Both the position numbers and the translations under genes were made by a program. This document shows positions 9,062-18,800 of a stretch of DNA of 64,000 nucleotides, one piece after another. The notes beneath the pieces were generated by a model. That model worked only from the letters and a program-made list of their open reading frames with translations, was not told where the DNA came from and made no database searches. The DNA is taken from contig NZ_JARXOW010000001.1 of the NCBI RefSeq assembly GCF_030182585.1, positions 2,728,001 to 2,792,000 of the forward strand. Reading direction: 5' to 3'. Origin of the DNA: Pedobacter faecalis (GTDB lineage: Bacteria; Bacteroidota; Bacteroidia; Sphingobacteriales; Sphingobacteriaceae). The first letter of the stretch is position 1. The number at the start of each line of letters is the position of its first letter.

Positions 9062-10126
9062 ATGGTTCCTAAATCTGAGCGTAGATTTATCAGGCTTAAC
9101 CTAATTACGATTGTAATTACCCTACTGGTTATTCTGGCAGGAGGGGTTGTGCGCAGCACGGGCTCAGGCATGGGCTGCCCGGATTGGCCAAAATGCTTCG
9201 ACCAGTACGTGCCGCCTACCTCTGCCTCTCAGTTGCCGGCCGACTATAAGGAGAAATATGTGAACGGGCGTATTGCCAAGAATGAGCGTTTTGCCAAAAC
9301 CCTGGAAAGGTTAGGTAAGGGGCATCTCGCTGACAGCATCAGGCATGACGAGTCGATTCGTGAACCAGAGGAATTTAATGTCGCAAAAACCTGGACGGAA
9401 TATATAAACCGTCTGGTCGGAGCGCTTACAGGCATTATGCTTCTGGCGGTTGCCATCGCGTCTTTTACGTATCGTAAAACCGCGAAGCGCATCGTTGTGC
9501 TCAGCATACTGAACATTTTTGTAGTGGCTTATCAAGCTTGGCTCGGATCCATTGTCGTGTCTACCAACCTGATGCCCTGGATTGTTACTGTACACATGTT
9601 ATTGGCCTTGGTAATCCTTGCCATACTCATCTACACCTATTATTACGCGAGGAAGATGAGGCAGCAGGCTGTTCTTGCTGCCGGTAAAACCGGTACATTA
9701 ACAATGATACTGTTTCTGTCAATCGCATTAAGTGTTGTGCAGATCGTAGTGGGAACGGAAGTAAGGGAGGCTATCGACGCTATTGCAAAGTCACTTTTTT
9801 ATGCTCAGCGCGAGACCTGGGTGGGCAAAGTAGGAACACATTTTCTATATCACAGGGACCTGGCAATCGCTGTGCTGGTCTTGAATATTATTATATATGC
9901 GATTATGAGGCGCCTGTACAAAGGTAGCAAAGAACAAATGTTCGTTGCCAATGCCGTCATGATCGTTTTGCTGATACAATTGCTCACCGGGGTGCTTCTT
10001 GCTAATTTTGCCTTACCGCCGTATGCACAGGCTATGCATATCCTTTTCAGCACCATGCTGTTCGGGCTGCAATATTATCTGTATTTATTAGTTTACAAGA
10101 CAGGCAGCTTTAACCAAACGAATTAA
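9062..10126 (+). CDS. ctaA: Haem A synthase, COX15/CtaA family
   Basis: Converts haem O to haem A in the membrane for the aa3 oxidase encoded alongside. The 354-residue protein has about eight helices. The first periplasmic loop carries the Cys pair GCPDWPKC (residues ~38-45) typical of the disulfide-bearing class. Candidate haem ligands are His in VTVHMLLAL, in GTHFLYH and in YAQAMHILF. The motif that is EYxHR in many homologues reads TEYINRLVG, with Asn116 in place of His. It lies just after the terminator, suggesting its own promoter or control by readthrough; no clear promoter was seen in the short gap. Confidence 0.92.
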   Translation: MVPKSERRFIRLNLITIVITLLVILAGGVVRSTGSGMGCPDWPKCFDQYVPPTSASQLPADYKEKYVNGRIAKNERFAKTLERLGKGHLADSIRHDESIREPEEFNVAKTWTEYINRLVGALTGIMLLAVAIASFTYRKTAKRIVVLSILNIFVVAYQAWLGSIVVSTNLMPWIVTVHMLLALVILAILIYTYYYARKMRQQAVLAAGKTGTLTMILFLSIALSVVQIVVGTEVREAIDAIAKSLFYAQRETWVGKVGTHFLYHRDLAIAVLVLNIIIYAIMRRLYKGSKEQMFVANAVMIVLLIQLLTGVLLANFALPPYAQAMHILFSTMLFGLQYYLYLLVYKTGSFNQTN

Positions 10127-10136
10127 TATAAATATC

Positions 10137-11015
10137 TTGAAGCAGTTTTTGAAAGATTTTTCCAAGCTCATTAAGTTCAGACTTACCTTCCTGGTGGTGT
10201 TTTCTGCTTCGGTCACCTTCCTGATTGGCTCTAAGGTACCTGTAGACGGTGTTGTGCCTGGAATCAACTGGATGAACTGGCTTATCCTGATTGCGGGAGG
10301 TTTTCTGGTAACTTCGGCCGCCAATTGTTTCAACGAAGTTATTGAAGTTGACCTGGACAAGCTGATGAGCCGTACCAAGGACAGGCCTATGCCGGCCGGG
10401 CACATGACCACGGGTCAGGGACTCGTATCAGGCCTGGTGATGGGTATGTTAGGTACCTGGCTTCTGGGCAAACTAAACATAGAAACCGGGTTGCTCTCGG
10501 TATTCTCTATATTTTTATATGCCTTTGCATATACGCCGCTGAAAAGGAAATCGCCTATTGCGGTATTTGTCGGGGCTTTTCCAGGCGCCCTGCCTCCGTT
10601 GATCGGATATGTCGCCGCCCATGGCAGAATAGACGGCATTGCGGTTATCCTTTTTCTTATTCAGTTTGTATGGCAGTTCCCGCATTTCTGGTCGATCGCC
10701 TGGGTGCTGGATGACGACTATAAGAAGGCGGGATTCAGACTTCTGCCAACCACCAAAAGGGACAAGGCGAGCGCCTTTATCACATTTCTTAGTACACTGG
10801 TGCTGATACCGGTAAGTTTACTGCCTGTCTTCTACGGATTTGGCGGCTATTATATAGCCGGGGCATCGGTCATTTTCGGAGCCGTATTTGCCTGGCTGGC
10901 ATTTAAAATGTGGATGAATATGGAGATGAGCAGTGCCAGAAAGGTGATGTTCTGTTCGTTCTTTTACCTGCCGGTTGTACAACTGGTATTATTGTTTGAT
11001 TTTATAAATAAATAG
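10137..11015 (+). CDS. ctaB: Protohaem IX farnesyltransferase (haem O synthase)
   Basis: A UbiA-superfamily enzyme that attaches the farnesyl group to haem b, making haem O for CtaA. The polyprenyl-diphosphate motif is intact as NCFNEVIEVDLDKLMSRT (residues ~62-79), followed by KDRPMPAG, characteristic of haem O synthases. The second motif region is DDDYKKAGFRLLPTT. About eight to nine helices are predicted. The only convenient start is TTG at 10137 (no in-frame ATG upstream after the ctaA stop), giving a product of 292 residues, normal for the family. It begins 10 bases after ctaA. Confidence 0.94.
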   Translation: MKQFLKDFSKLIKFRLTFLVVFSASVTFLIGSKVPVDGVVPGINWMNWLILIAGGFLVTSAANCFNEVIEVDLDKLMSRTKDRPMPAGHMTTGQGLVSGLVMGMLGTWLLGKLNIETGLLSVFSIFLYAFAYTPLKRKSPIAVFVGAFPGALPPLIGYVAAHGRIDGIAVILFLIQFVWQFPHFWSIAWVLDDDYKKAGFRLLPTTKRDKASAFITFLSTLVLIPVSLLPVFYGFGGYYIAGASVIFGAVFAWLAFKMWMNMEMSSARKVMFCSFFYLPVVQLVLLFDFINK

Positions 11016-11017
11016 AT

Positions 11018-11608
11018 ATGGTACATACATTAGACAAGCAAAATGAGGGGTTAGGGGAAGGGATGGATATGAAACCAAAGAAGTTTATTCTTTGGCTGTT
11101 TGTCGTGTCTTCGACAATTATGTTCGGTGGCTGGACAAGTTATTACATCGTATTCTCGGCGGCGAAAGGTAAAGGGCATGGCCTGGTGCTTCCGGAGCTG
11201 TTTACTTACAGCACAATCGTACTGGTTGTAAGCAGTGCCTGTTTGTTTCTGGCTTCCCGTGCCCTCAAGTCGGGAGCACTGGGTAAGCAGCGCGTATGGT
11301 TGTGGATCACCTTGATTCTGGGCCTTGTTTTTGCATATATGCAGTTTTCTGCCTGGCGCGTCCTGGTAGACACCGGGGCATTTCTGACGAACAATAATGC
11401 CGCTATCTCCATGATCTACATTGTGTCGGGCTTTCACCTGCTGCACATCGTTGCCGGCATCGCGCTGATGGTATCTGCACTCGCCGGATCGTATGGACAG
11501 ATCAGCGCGGAGCGACGCAAATACCGCATGGATATAGCATCCATATTTTGGCATTTTATAGATATATTGTGGATATATCTGTATGTTTTTTTACTTTTGA
11601 ACAGTTAG
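11018..11608 (+). CDS. Cytochrome c oxidase subunit III-like protein (first copy)
   Basis: A 196-residue, five-helix membrane protein of the haem-copper oxidase subunit III family. The C-terminal signature is visible: SGFHLLHIVAG followed by IFWHFIDILWIYLYVFL. It is shorter than classical seven-helix subunit III. ATG at 11018 lies 2 bases after ctaB; a second possible start at 11063 (MDMKPKK) follows a G-rich stretch and would remove a polar N-terminal extension. A second subunit III-like gene follows 30 bases later; paired subunit III-like genes are common in this type of Bacteroidetes cluster. Confidence 0.88.
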   Translation: MVHTLDKQNEGLGEGMDMKPKKFILWLFVVSSTIMFGGWTSYYIVFSAAKGKGHGLVLPELFTYSTIVLVVSSACLFLASRALKSGALGKQRVWLWITLILGLVFAYMQFSAWRVLVDTGAFLTNNNAAISMIYIVSGFHLLHIVAGIALMVSALAGSYGQISAERRKYRMDIASIFWHFIDILWIYLYVFLLLNS

Positions 11609-11638
11609 ATTTTTTAACAAATTATTACTAAACATAAA

Positions 11639-12346
11639 ATGAGTTCATTATCACAGTTGGATCAGGTAAAAACTACTCCATGGAGTGGAGGCCGCTCACC
11701 TTGGTCGGTAGAGTACGGCAAAATAATGATGTGGTTTTTCCTTGTTTCCGATGCCTTTACCTTCTCGTCATTATTGATCTATTATGGAGCTCAGCGCTTC
11801 AGTAAATTTACATGGCCTGATCCGGATCTGGTATTTCAGTCTATACCCGGTATAACCGACAGCGGCGCCCCCTTGGTGTTCGTAGGTATTATGACTTTTA
11901 TCCTGATTATGAGTTCGGTAACAATGGTACTAGCTGTTGAAGCAGGACACAGGGGTGCTAAACGGGAAGTGATCTGGTGGATGGTAGCTACCATTATTGG
12001 TGGTTTCATGTTCCTTGGCTGTCAGGCTGCAGAATGGACCCACTTGTTCCACGAAGGGTTTGGCTGGGGCAAAATCCCGAACATGGAGACGCTGAGTCAC
12101 TTGTTTAACGGTGAGGTGGACACGGTAGCTGCACAGCAATTCTCGAACCTTTTCTTTACGATCACGGGTTTTCACGGTTTCCACGTATTCAGCGGTGTCA
12201 TCATCAATATCATTATTCTTTGCATGACGATCAATGGCACGTTTGAGAGACGCGGCCATTATCTAATGGTTGAAAAAGTAGGCTTATACTGGCACTTTGT
12301 GGACCTTGTATGGGTATTCGTATTTACATTCTTCTATCTTGTTTAA
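11639..12346 (+). CDS. Cytochrome c oxidase subunit III (second copy)
   Basis: A 235-residue membrane protein of the subunit III family, with the His/Glu-containing helix TGFHGFHVFSG and the C-terminal VGLYWHFVDLVWVFVFTFFY signature. An N-terminal soluble stretch of about 27 residues precedes the first helix. It stabilises the catalytic core and, in known enzymes, supports proton uptake. It starts 30 bases after the first subunit III-like gene and is followed 12 bases later by the small subunit IV gene. Confidence 0.92.
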   Translation: MSSLSQLDQVKTTPWSGGRSPWSVEYGKIMMWFFLVSDAFTFSSLLIYYGAQRFSKFTWPDPDLVFQSIPGITDSGAPLVFVGIMTFILIMSSVTMVLAVEAGHRGAKREVIWWMVATIIGGFMFLGCQAAEWTHLFHEGFGWGKIPNMETLSHLFNGEVDTVAAQQFSNLFFTITGFHGFHVFSGVIINIIILCMTINGTFERRGHYLMVEKVGLYWHFVDLVWVFVFTFFYLV

Positions 12347-12358
12347 TCTTCAAAAATT

Positions 12359-12712
12359 ATGTCACAAATACATACAGACCACGCTAATGAATCGCATGCA
12401 CACGAAGAGCATGCTGGACTGGACAAAAAGAGAATCTGGCAGGTATTCGGTATTCTGTTGCTGATCACTGTAATTGAATTTTTTATAGCACTTTGGGTTC
12501 TTCCAAAAGGTTATATGTCTCACGGTGTTGGAAACTTCATCTACATCGCCTTAACGATTCTGAAAGCCTATTATATCGTTGCTTACTTCATGCACCTGAA
12601 ATATGAGAAAGTCGGACTGCAGCTGTCGCTGACACTGTCTTTCATTTTCATCATATATTTTATCGTCCTGATGCTTATTGAGGGCGATTATCTGCGCGTG
12701 CATATGGGCTAG
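12359..12712 (+). CDS. Cytochrome c oxidase subunit IV-like small membrane protein
   Basis: A 117-residue protein with three hydrophobic helices (about residues 28-48, 57-77 and 88-108) containing the family stretch ILKAYYIVAYFMHLKYE. This matches the prokaryotic COX4 family that follows subunit III in aa3-type operons. Its N-terminal 20 residues are strikingly His-rich (HTDHANESHAHEEH), echoing subunit I. It lies 12 bases after subunit III and 3 bases before the SCO-like gene. Confidence 0.9.
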   Translation: MSQIHTDHANESHAHEEHAGLDKKRIWQVFGILLLITVIEFFIALWVLPKGYMSHGVGNFIYIALTILKAYYIVAYFMHLKYEKVGLQLSLTLSFIFIIYFIVLMLIEGDYLRVHMG

Positions 12713-12715
12713 GCG

Positions 12716-13426
12716 ATGAATAATAAAACTTCATTAAAAAAAGTATTAATCCTGGTAACCATATTGGCGGTGCCAGGATTTTTATATTATATCCTTCAGG
12801 ATCAGGGAAAGAACAGGTACAGGCCTTTACCGCGTTTTCACCCGGTAAAGATTGGCGGAAGCTTCCATTCAGAGCGGGGCAAGCTGATACCGGACACCAT
12901 ATTTCACAAGGTTGGTGATTTTAAATTTTTAAATCAGAAGGGCGATACCTTAAGCTGGGCGAATTATGGGGGCGATATTACAGTGTTCAACCTGTTTTAC
13001 ACCTGGGGTCATACCGACGGACTGAAAGCAGTGAACGGCGTAGTGCAGATGCTGAATAAAGCGTACGAGAGAAATCCGCGTATAAGATTTGTGAGCCTTT
13101 CCATTGATCCTGCAGCAGACCGTCCGGATCGTTTGCGCATTTACGCAGACAGCCTGAACGCTATGCCTGGAAAATGGAATCTGGTGACCGGTGATAGTGC
13201 CCAGGTTTTCAAGTTTATCAACGAGCAGTTGTTTGTTGATGCAGCAACGGCTTATGGCCGCGGCGGCAAACAGTTTTCCTACGGGAACATGCTTGTACTG
13301 GTTGACCCCAACCGGCAGATCAGGGGCTACTACGAGGCCTATAATCATGAAGCAGTGGCAAGGCTGAATGACGAGATTAAAGTTTTACTTGCCGAAGTTT
13401 TAAGAAATACAAAAGATGGAAGGTAG
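12716..13426 (+). CDS. SCO1/SenC-like protein lacking the copper-binding cysteines
   Basis: By position, length (236 residues), N-terminal anchor (residues ~9-26) and thioredoxin-like layout this is the SCO1/SenC homologue of the oxidase operon. Visible family landmarks are VFNLFYTWGHTDG where FxxTxCPxxCP is expected, VSLSIDPAADRPDRL for the second motif, and MLVLVDPNRQ near the C-terminus. Both motif cysteines align with Gly and the later conserved His region reads FSYGNM; there is no Cys anywhere in the protein. It therefore cannot bind copper in the SCO way and may act as a structural or regulatory assembly factor, which is inference. It overlaps the next gene by 11 bases. Confidence 0.82.
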   Translation: MNNKTSLKKVLILVTILAVPGFLYYILQDQGKNRYRPLPRFHPVKIGGSFHSERGKLIPDTIFHKVGDFKFLNQKGDTLSWANYGGDITVFNLFYTWGHTDGLKAVNGVVQMLNKAYERNPRIRFVSLSIDPAADRPDRLRIYADSLNAMPGKWNLVTGDSAQVFKFINEQLFVDAATAYGRGGKQFSYGNMLVLVDPNRQIRGYYEAYNHEAVARLNDEIKVLLAEVLRNTKDGR

Positions 13427-14015
13427 CCTTCAAACTCCCCCGATGAATTCAAGCGATAAGCTTTTTTCTAAACTCATATGGATCGTAACTGCAGTTGTGC
13501 TGCTGGTTGTTATAGCGCTTAAGCTTGTACCGCCACCGGAAGCGAAGCCTTCCTTTATCTATATCCTTCCGCACCTTATTGGTGCCATTAATGCCACATG
13601 CTCGGTTTTACTTATGGTATCCTTCATATTCATCAAGCGCAAGAACATTCAGGCACATAAGGTGACTAATGTGATTACCTTCATTTTGTCAGCTATCTTT
13701 CTGATTTTCTATATCCTGTTTCACTTGTACGAAAAGGACACACGTTTTGGTGACGTGGATCATGACGGGCTGCTTTCTGCAACTGAACTCGCGGCGGTGG
13801 GCGCGACAAGGTATTTCTACTTCTTCATATTGTTGACGCATATATTACTGGCGATTATTGTGCTGCCGTTGATTTTGATCAGCTTCCTAAGAGGATTCAG
13901 TATGCAGATAGAGCGGCATAAAAAAATTGTAAGATGGGCTTTTCCGGTATGGCTTTATGTGGCAGTGACGGGAGTCATCGTATATCTGATGATCTCGCCA
14001 TACTATAACTTTTAG
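13416..14015 (+). CDS. DUF420 family membrane protein
   Basis: A membrane protein of up to 199 residues with five hydrophobic segments, matching the DUF420 family that closes many oxidase operons in Bacteroidetes; its function is not established. Conserved-looking His residues occur inside helices (LPHLIGAINATCS, LLTHILLAI, ERHKKIVRWAFPVWLYVAVTG). An insert KDTRFGDVDHDGLL in the second loop resembles a short acidic, possibly metal-binding loop. The ATG at 13416 overlaps the SCO-like gene by 11 bases; the in-frame ATG at 13443 is an alternative start. Confidence 0.85.
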   Translation: MEGSLQTPPMNSSDKLFSKLIWIVTAVVLLVVIALKLVPPPEAKPSFIYILPHLIGAINATCSVLLMVSFIFIKRKNIQAHKVTNVITFILSAIFLIFYILFHLYEKDTRFGDVDHDGLLSATELAAVGATRYFYFFILLTHILLAIIVLPLILISFLRGFSMQIERHKKIVRWAFPVWLYVAVTGVIVYLMISPYYNF

Positions 14016-14146
14016 GGCTTGCTGTTCTCGCTTAAACGGCAATCTCTGGCATTTTAATTGTCGCCAATAATATAGCGGCCGCACGCCCTGCTTTATAATG
14101 GGCGGCCTATTCTGTGACCGGGAAATTCTGCTTAGCATAGTAGCAT

Positions 14147-14761
14147 ATGACTCCAAAAAAGGAAACTATATTAACTGGGAAAGATTTGCTTTTGCTAATA
14201 GAACAGGGTAATAAAACCCTTTTCACGGATTTCTATTCATCGAATTTTAAACGGATGATCCTGGTGGCGGATAAGTATGTAAAGGACACAGCCGTTGCGG
14301 AAGAAATCGTGCAGGATGTATTTCTTAAACTATGGGAAGACAAAGGGATGATTGAAACTATTAAGTCCGTCCGTTCCTATCTCTATAGAAGCGTTGTAAA
14401 CGCAAGTATTAACTACGTCAACCGGCAAAAAAACATGGAACGGCACCATCTTCAGATAGCCGAGCAACTCACCGAAGCACAAATTGAAGAGGATGATCTT
14501 AAAAATGAGATGATCGTGCTACTTTATGAGGAAATAGAACTGCTGCCTGAAAAATGCCGGGAGGTGTTCAAATTAAGCAGGCTTGAGGGGTTAAAGTACC
14601 GAGATATTGCAGCTAAACTTGATATATCTGAAAAAACGGTAGAAAGTCACATGGGTAATGCGTTAAAAATTCTTCGTGCGCGTGTTTTGAAGCGATCGGA
14701 GGAGCGGGGGCGAGGAGAACATCCGGTATTTTTGCTTTTATTGGCATTGTATCTATATTAA
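14147..14761 (+). CDS. ECF-type RNA polymerase sigma factor
   Basis: A 204-residue sigma-70 family factor of the extracytoplasmic-function class common in Bacteroidetes uptake loci. Region 2 is seen at about residues 25-90 (EEIVQDVFLKLWEDK) and region 4 at about 125-175, ending with the recognition helix YRDIAAKLDISEKTVESHM. The last ~20 residues are hydrophobic. It is followed by a FecR-like anti-sigma gene and SusC/SusD genes, so it is expected to switch on the downstream uptake operon when the SusC STN domain signals substrate through FecR. That logic is known for the family; the substrate here is unknown. Confidence 0.93.
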   Translation: MTPKKETILTGKDLLLLIEQGNKTLFTDFYSSNFKRMILVADKYVKDTAVAEEIVQDVFLKLWEDKGMIETIKSVRSYLYRSVVNASINYVNRQKNMERHHLQIAEQLTEAQIEEDDLKNEMIVLLYEEIELLPEKCREVFKLSRLEGLKYRDIAAKLDISEKTVESHMGNALKILRARVLKRSEERGRGEHPVFLLLLALYLY

Positions 14762-14868
14762 AAGACGCACAACCGTCAAAAAGCGCCGTCTTCAAAAAAA
14801 AACAAAAAATTTCCGGGCGAACTAAGGGTTTTTTAGAAGTCGTTTGTCATCTATGAAAACTAAACCAC

Positions 14869-15834
14869 TTGCCAAACAAATCAGAACTCGAAATCGCTGT
14901 CCTACGGCATCTCAATGATCCTGAAGATACAGCCCTTAAGAACGAAGTTGACCGACTCCGGGCAATTTCCATTGAAAACGACCACTTTTATCAAGATTAT
15001 AAAAGTCTGTGGCAGGCATCTGAACATGCCCGCCGACTTGAAGGCCTAAGTAAAGATGCTGTTGTCAATTTCCAGCATAAGCTAGGGGAGCCTGGAAATC
15101 ATGTGGGCATCAGGCATTTCGCATGGATCAGAGTCGCCGCAGCAGTTATTATCCTTACTACGTTCGGTTTGTGGGTTTATAACAGGAATACTGCGGCAGT
15201 TTACCTCACTAAAGAAACTAGTGCACAAATAGACTCCATAAGGCTTAGCGACGGAAGCTTGGTAGCCCTGGCACCTCATACGGCCTTAAGTTACCCTCAG
15301 GAATTCGAAGACAACCACAGGCAGGTGGAATTGTTGCGCGGTAAAGCGTTCTTTAAGGTCGCTAAAGACACTCGGAGGCCATTTGAAATAGCCATACGCA
15401 GCGCCCAGATAAAGGTACTTGGCACATCGTTCAATATCAACTACGACACATCAAAGATTGAGCTGGCCGTTAAAACCGGTCGGGTAATGTTCAGGCCTAA
15501 CAGTAAAAGCAGCTCATCTATTCTTGGCGCTGGCGAGGGGATCAAATATGACTATGCAGCAAATACCATACAGGCTCAGAACGGATCGAATGCCAATGCA
15601 TGGATAACCCGTGAACTCCATTTCGTGGATATGCCTATGGACGAGGTATGCAAACAGCTTAGTGATTACTATGGAAAGAACATCGTGTTACACGACAGCA
15701 TAAGGAACATCAAGAAATTCAATGCGAGATTTAAAGACGTTAGCCTTAACGACGCGCTTAACCTGCTCCGGGAAACCTACCCTATACAGATCGAACAACA
15801 CGGCGAAACCATTATTATCAAAAACCTTAACTAA
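14869..15834 (+). CDS. FecR-family anti-sigma factor
   Basis: A 321-residue single-span regulator. The N-terminal ~80 residues are cytoplasmic, a membrane helix lies near residues 84-104 (RVAAAVIILTTFGLWVYN), then a periplasmic FecR domain (about 110-225) and a C-terminal DUF4974-type STN-like domain (ELHFVDMPMDEVCKQLSDYYG). It transmits the SusC signal to the upstream sigma factor. The only plausible in-frame start is TTG at 14869. An ATG at 14853 is out of frame and stops at 14918 after 21 codons. Length matches the family, so the TTG start is acceptable but not certain. Confidence 0.9.
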   Translation: MPNKSELEIAVLRHLNDPEDTALKNEVDRLRAISIENDHFYQDYKSLWQASEHARRLEGLSKDAVVNFQHKLGEPGNHVGIRHFAWIRVAAAVIILTTFGLWVYNRNTAAVYLTKETSAQIDSIRLSDGSLVALAPHTALSYPQEFEDNHRQVELLRGKAFFKVAKDTRRPFEIAIRSAQIKVLGTSFNINYDTSKIELAVKTGRVMFRPNSKSSSSILGAGEGIKYDYAANTIQAQNGSNANAWITRELHFVDMPMDEVCKQLSDYYGKNIVLHDSIRNIKKFNARFKDVSLNDALNLLRETYPIQIEQHGETIIIKNLN

Positions 15835-15859
15835 CCTACAAACCACTTAATTATTCTTT

Positions 15860-18800
15860 ATGGAGAAACATTACAAAAAGCACATGCGGAAGTTTAAGTA
15901 TCGCTTGAAGGCCATACTTTGCCTTGCGATTTTTTCTGTCTCACTGCTAAGGGCCGAAGGTGTGCAGCCTGTCGGACTTAAAGAGGAGAGACTAGACAAC
16001 TACCTCAAAAAGATTGAGCTTGCCTACCAGGTAAGCTTCGTTTTCGACGCTACCCAAATCAACAAAGCGATGACAATTAACGCGCCTCAGCGATTGATAT
16101 CTATTACCTCCGATCTGATACCACTTAAAGAGAAAGGGATTAACTACAACATTGTTGGGAAACAGGTAATCCTTAAAAAAGCTGAGATCAGGCCTGTAGT
16201 TGCCAAGGATATCGTCGTGAAGGGGAAGGTCATTTCCGGGGCCGACAACACGCCGCTTCCAGGAGTAAGTGTTGTCGAAAAAGGTGCCGCTTCCAATGGT
16301 ATAGCAACCAATAGCGAGGGCCTTTATCAAATACGTGTAAGAGAGGGCGCAACGCTGATTTTTGCTTATATTGGTTTCAAAGCGCAGGAAGTACCGGTCA
16401 ATGGCCGAACCACGATCAACGTAACGCTGGAAGAAGACGAAGGTCAGCTGAAAGAAGTTAACATCGTTTCTACCGGTTTCCAGAACATTCAGAAGAAGCT
16501 GTTTACCGGAGCTGCCGCAAGTATCAGCGGAGCAGATGTTAAGCAGGACGGTGTAGTCGACATCAGCCGTATGCTTGAAGGTAAAGTAGCCGGTGTGTCG
16601 GTACAGAACGTATCTGGCACCTTTGGTACGGCGCCTAAGATCCGGGTACGTGGTGCTACCTCTATCTCTGGTGAGAACAAACCCTTATGGGTAGTGGACG
16701 GGGTAGTCCTAGAAGATATCGTGAATATCTCGAACGACCAGCTTTCGAGCGGCGACGCCACAACACTGCTGGGTTCGTCTGTGGCAGGTATCAATGCCGA
16801 TGACATAGAAAGCTTTAACATTCTGAAAGACGCATCAGCTACCGCATTATACGGAGCAAGAGCTATGAACGGTGTGGTGGTTATCACCACGAAAAAAGGA
16901 CGGGCCGGAAAAACTACGGTAAACTATAGCGGTAACTTTTCGTCGTTCCTTAAGCCAGATTATAGTACTTATAATATCATGAACTCGGCCGACCAAATGT
17001 CGGTTTATGCGGAGATTGCCCGTAAAGGCGGACTTACCGCCAATATCGTGAACGGTATGACAGGAGGTGTCTACGCAAAGATGTACCAGAAAATCAACGA
17101 GTACAACGAGTCTACAGGACAGTTTGGCGTCCCAAACACTACAGAAGGCCGGGCAGCGTTTTTAAAGCGGTATGCAAGAGCGAATACCGACTGGTTTGAT
17201 GTGTTGTTCCAGAACTCATTCGTTCAGGAGCACTCTGTAAGCATCTCGTCTGGTTCCGAAAAGTCGCAGCACTATTTCTCCGTAGGCTATTACAACGATA
17301 ACGGCTGGACCATCGCAGATCAGGCCAAGCGGTATACCATGAACCTTCGCGGTAACTATAACCTGCTTCCAAACCTTACCTTAGGTATCCTTGGAACCGG
17401 TGCATTGCGTCAGCAAACAGCTCCTGGTACACTAGGACGTACAAGCAACGTTGTGGAAGGAAAGTACACCCGCGACTTTGACATCAACCCTTTCAGTTAT
17501 GCCCTTAACACAAGCAGAACCATCACGCCTTACGATGAGCATGGAAACCTGGAGTATTTCACCAGAAACTATGCTCCTTTCAATATTATAGAGGAGCTTG
17601 ACAATAACCAGATCGACCTGGATATGCTCGATGCTAAATTGCAGGGCGAACTGAGTTACAAGTTTCTTAAAGATTTCGAGTTTAAATCGGTAGGTGCCCT
17701 GCGTTATGTCAAAACCACAAGGGAACACAAGATAACCGAGTTCTCTAACATGGCCAATGCCTACCGCTATGCGCCTAACTCGACCATAGCGAATGCTAAC
17801 ATCTATCTGTATGATGACCCGGACTATCCGGAGATCATCGACAAGGAAAGCGTACTGCCGCAGGGTGGTTTTTACAACCGTAACGACGACTTCCTGTACA
17901 GCTATGACATCAGGAACCAGGTCGACTGGAGACACGAATACGGCAATCATGCAGTAAGTGCCTTTATCGGTCAGCAAACCAAATATGCCGATCGCCAGAA
18001 CAGCTTTAATAACGGCTATGGCTATCAATACGATAAAGGCGGCGTGCCGTTTACCGACTACCGTATTATCAAGATGCTCCTGGAGGGCAATTATAACTAT
18101 TACGGCATGGATCAGTTTTTTGATCGCTATGCTGCATTCTTCGCAAACGCCAGTTACGCATACAAGTCTAAATACGTGTTCAACGGAACATACCGTTACG
18201 ACGGAAGTAACAAAATGGGTCAGTCGAGAACCGCCCGATGGCTGCCAACCTGGACATTGAGTGCTGCCTGGAACATTGACGAGGAAGACTTCATGAGGCA
18301 GTTCGATAAGATCAGCTATCTCAAGCTGAGGGGAAGTTATGGTCTTACCGCCAGTGTGGGAAGCGCAACGAATTCAGCGATTGTGCTTAACAACAGTACA
18401 ACGCTTCGACCCCGCCTTTCTGAAGTGGAGCCAAGAATTGTGCTGTCTAGCCTTGAAAACTCAGAGCTAACCTGGGAGAAGCAGTACGAAGGGAACATTG
18501 GTCTGGACCTTGGTTTACTGGCCAACAGGTTAACCTTCTCTGCCGATGTTTACAGACGTAACGGTTTTGACCTGATCGGAGACATTCGGACATCAGGAAT
18601 TGGTGGCGAAGCGGAGAAAAGTGCAAACTATGCCGACATGGTATCGAACGGTGTTGAATTTACATTAGGCGGCTCGCCGGTAAAAACGACTAACGTCACC
18701 TGGTCATCTAACCTTACTTTTGGTTACAACAAAAACAAGATCACCAACCTTAAAAACCTGCCGAGGATTTATGACCAGATCATTCCGGAAGGTGGACCGG

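Noticed and set aside
14075..14115. GGCCGC...GGGCGGCC imperfect hairpin before the sigma factor gene
   Set aside because: The stem needs a four-base bulge and has no T tract; it is not convincing as a terminator or operator.
14762..14800. AAGACG...CGTCTT hairpin after the sigma factor gene
   Set aside because: It is followed by A-rich, not T-rich, sequence on the coding strand, so it is not a terminator for that gene.
17432..18028. Long open frame (198 codons) on the minus strand
   Set aside because: It lies wholly inside the SusC gene, has no family motifs and is Val/Ile-rich as expected from the complementary strand of a coding sequence.
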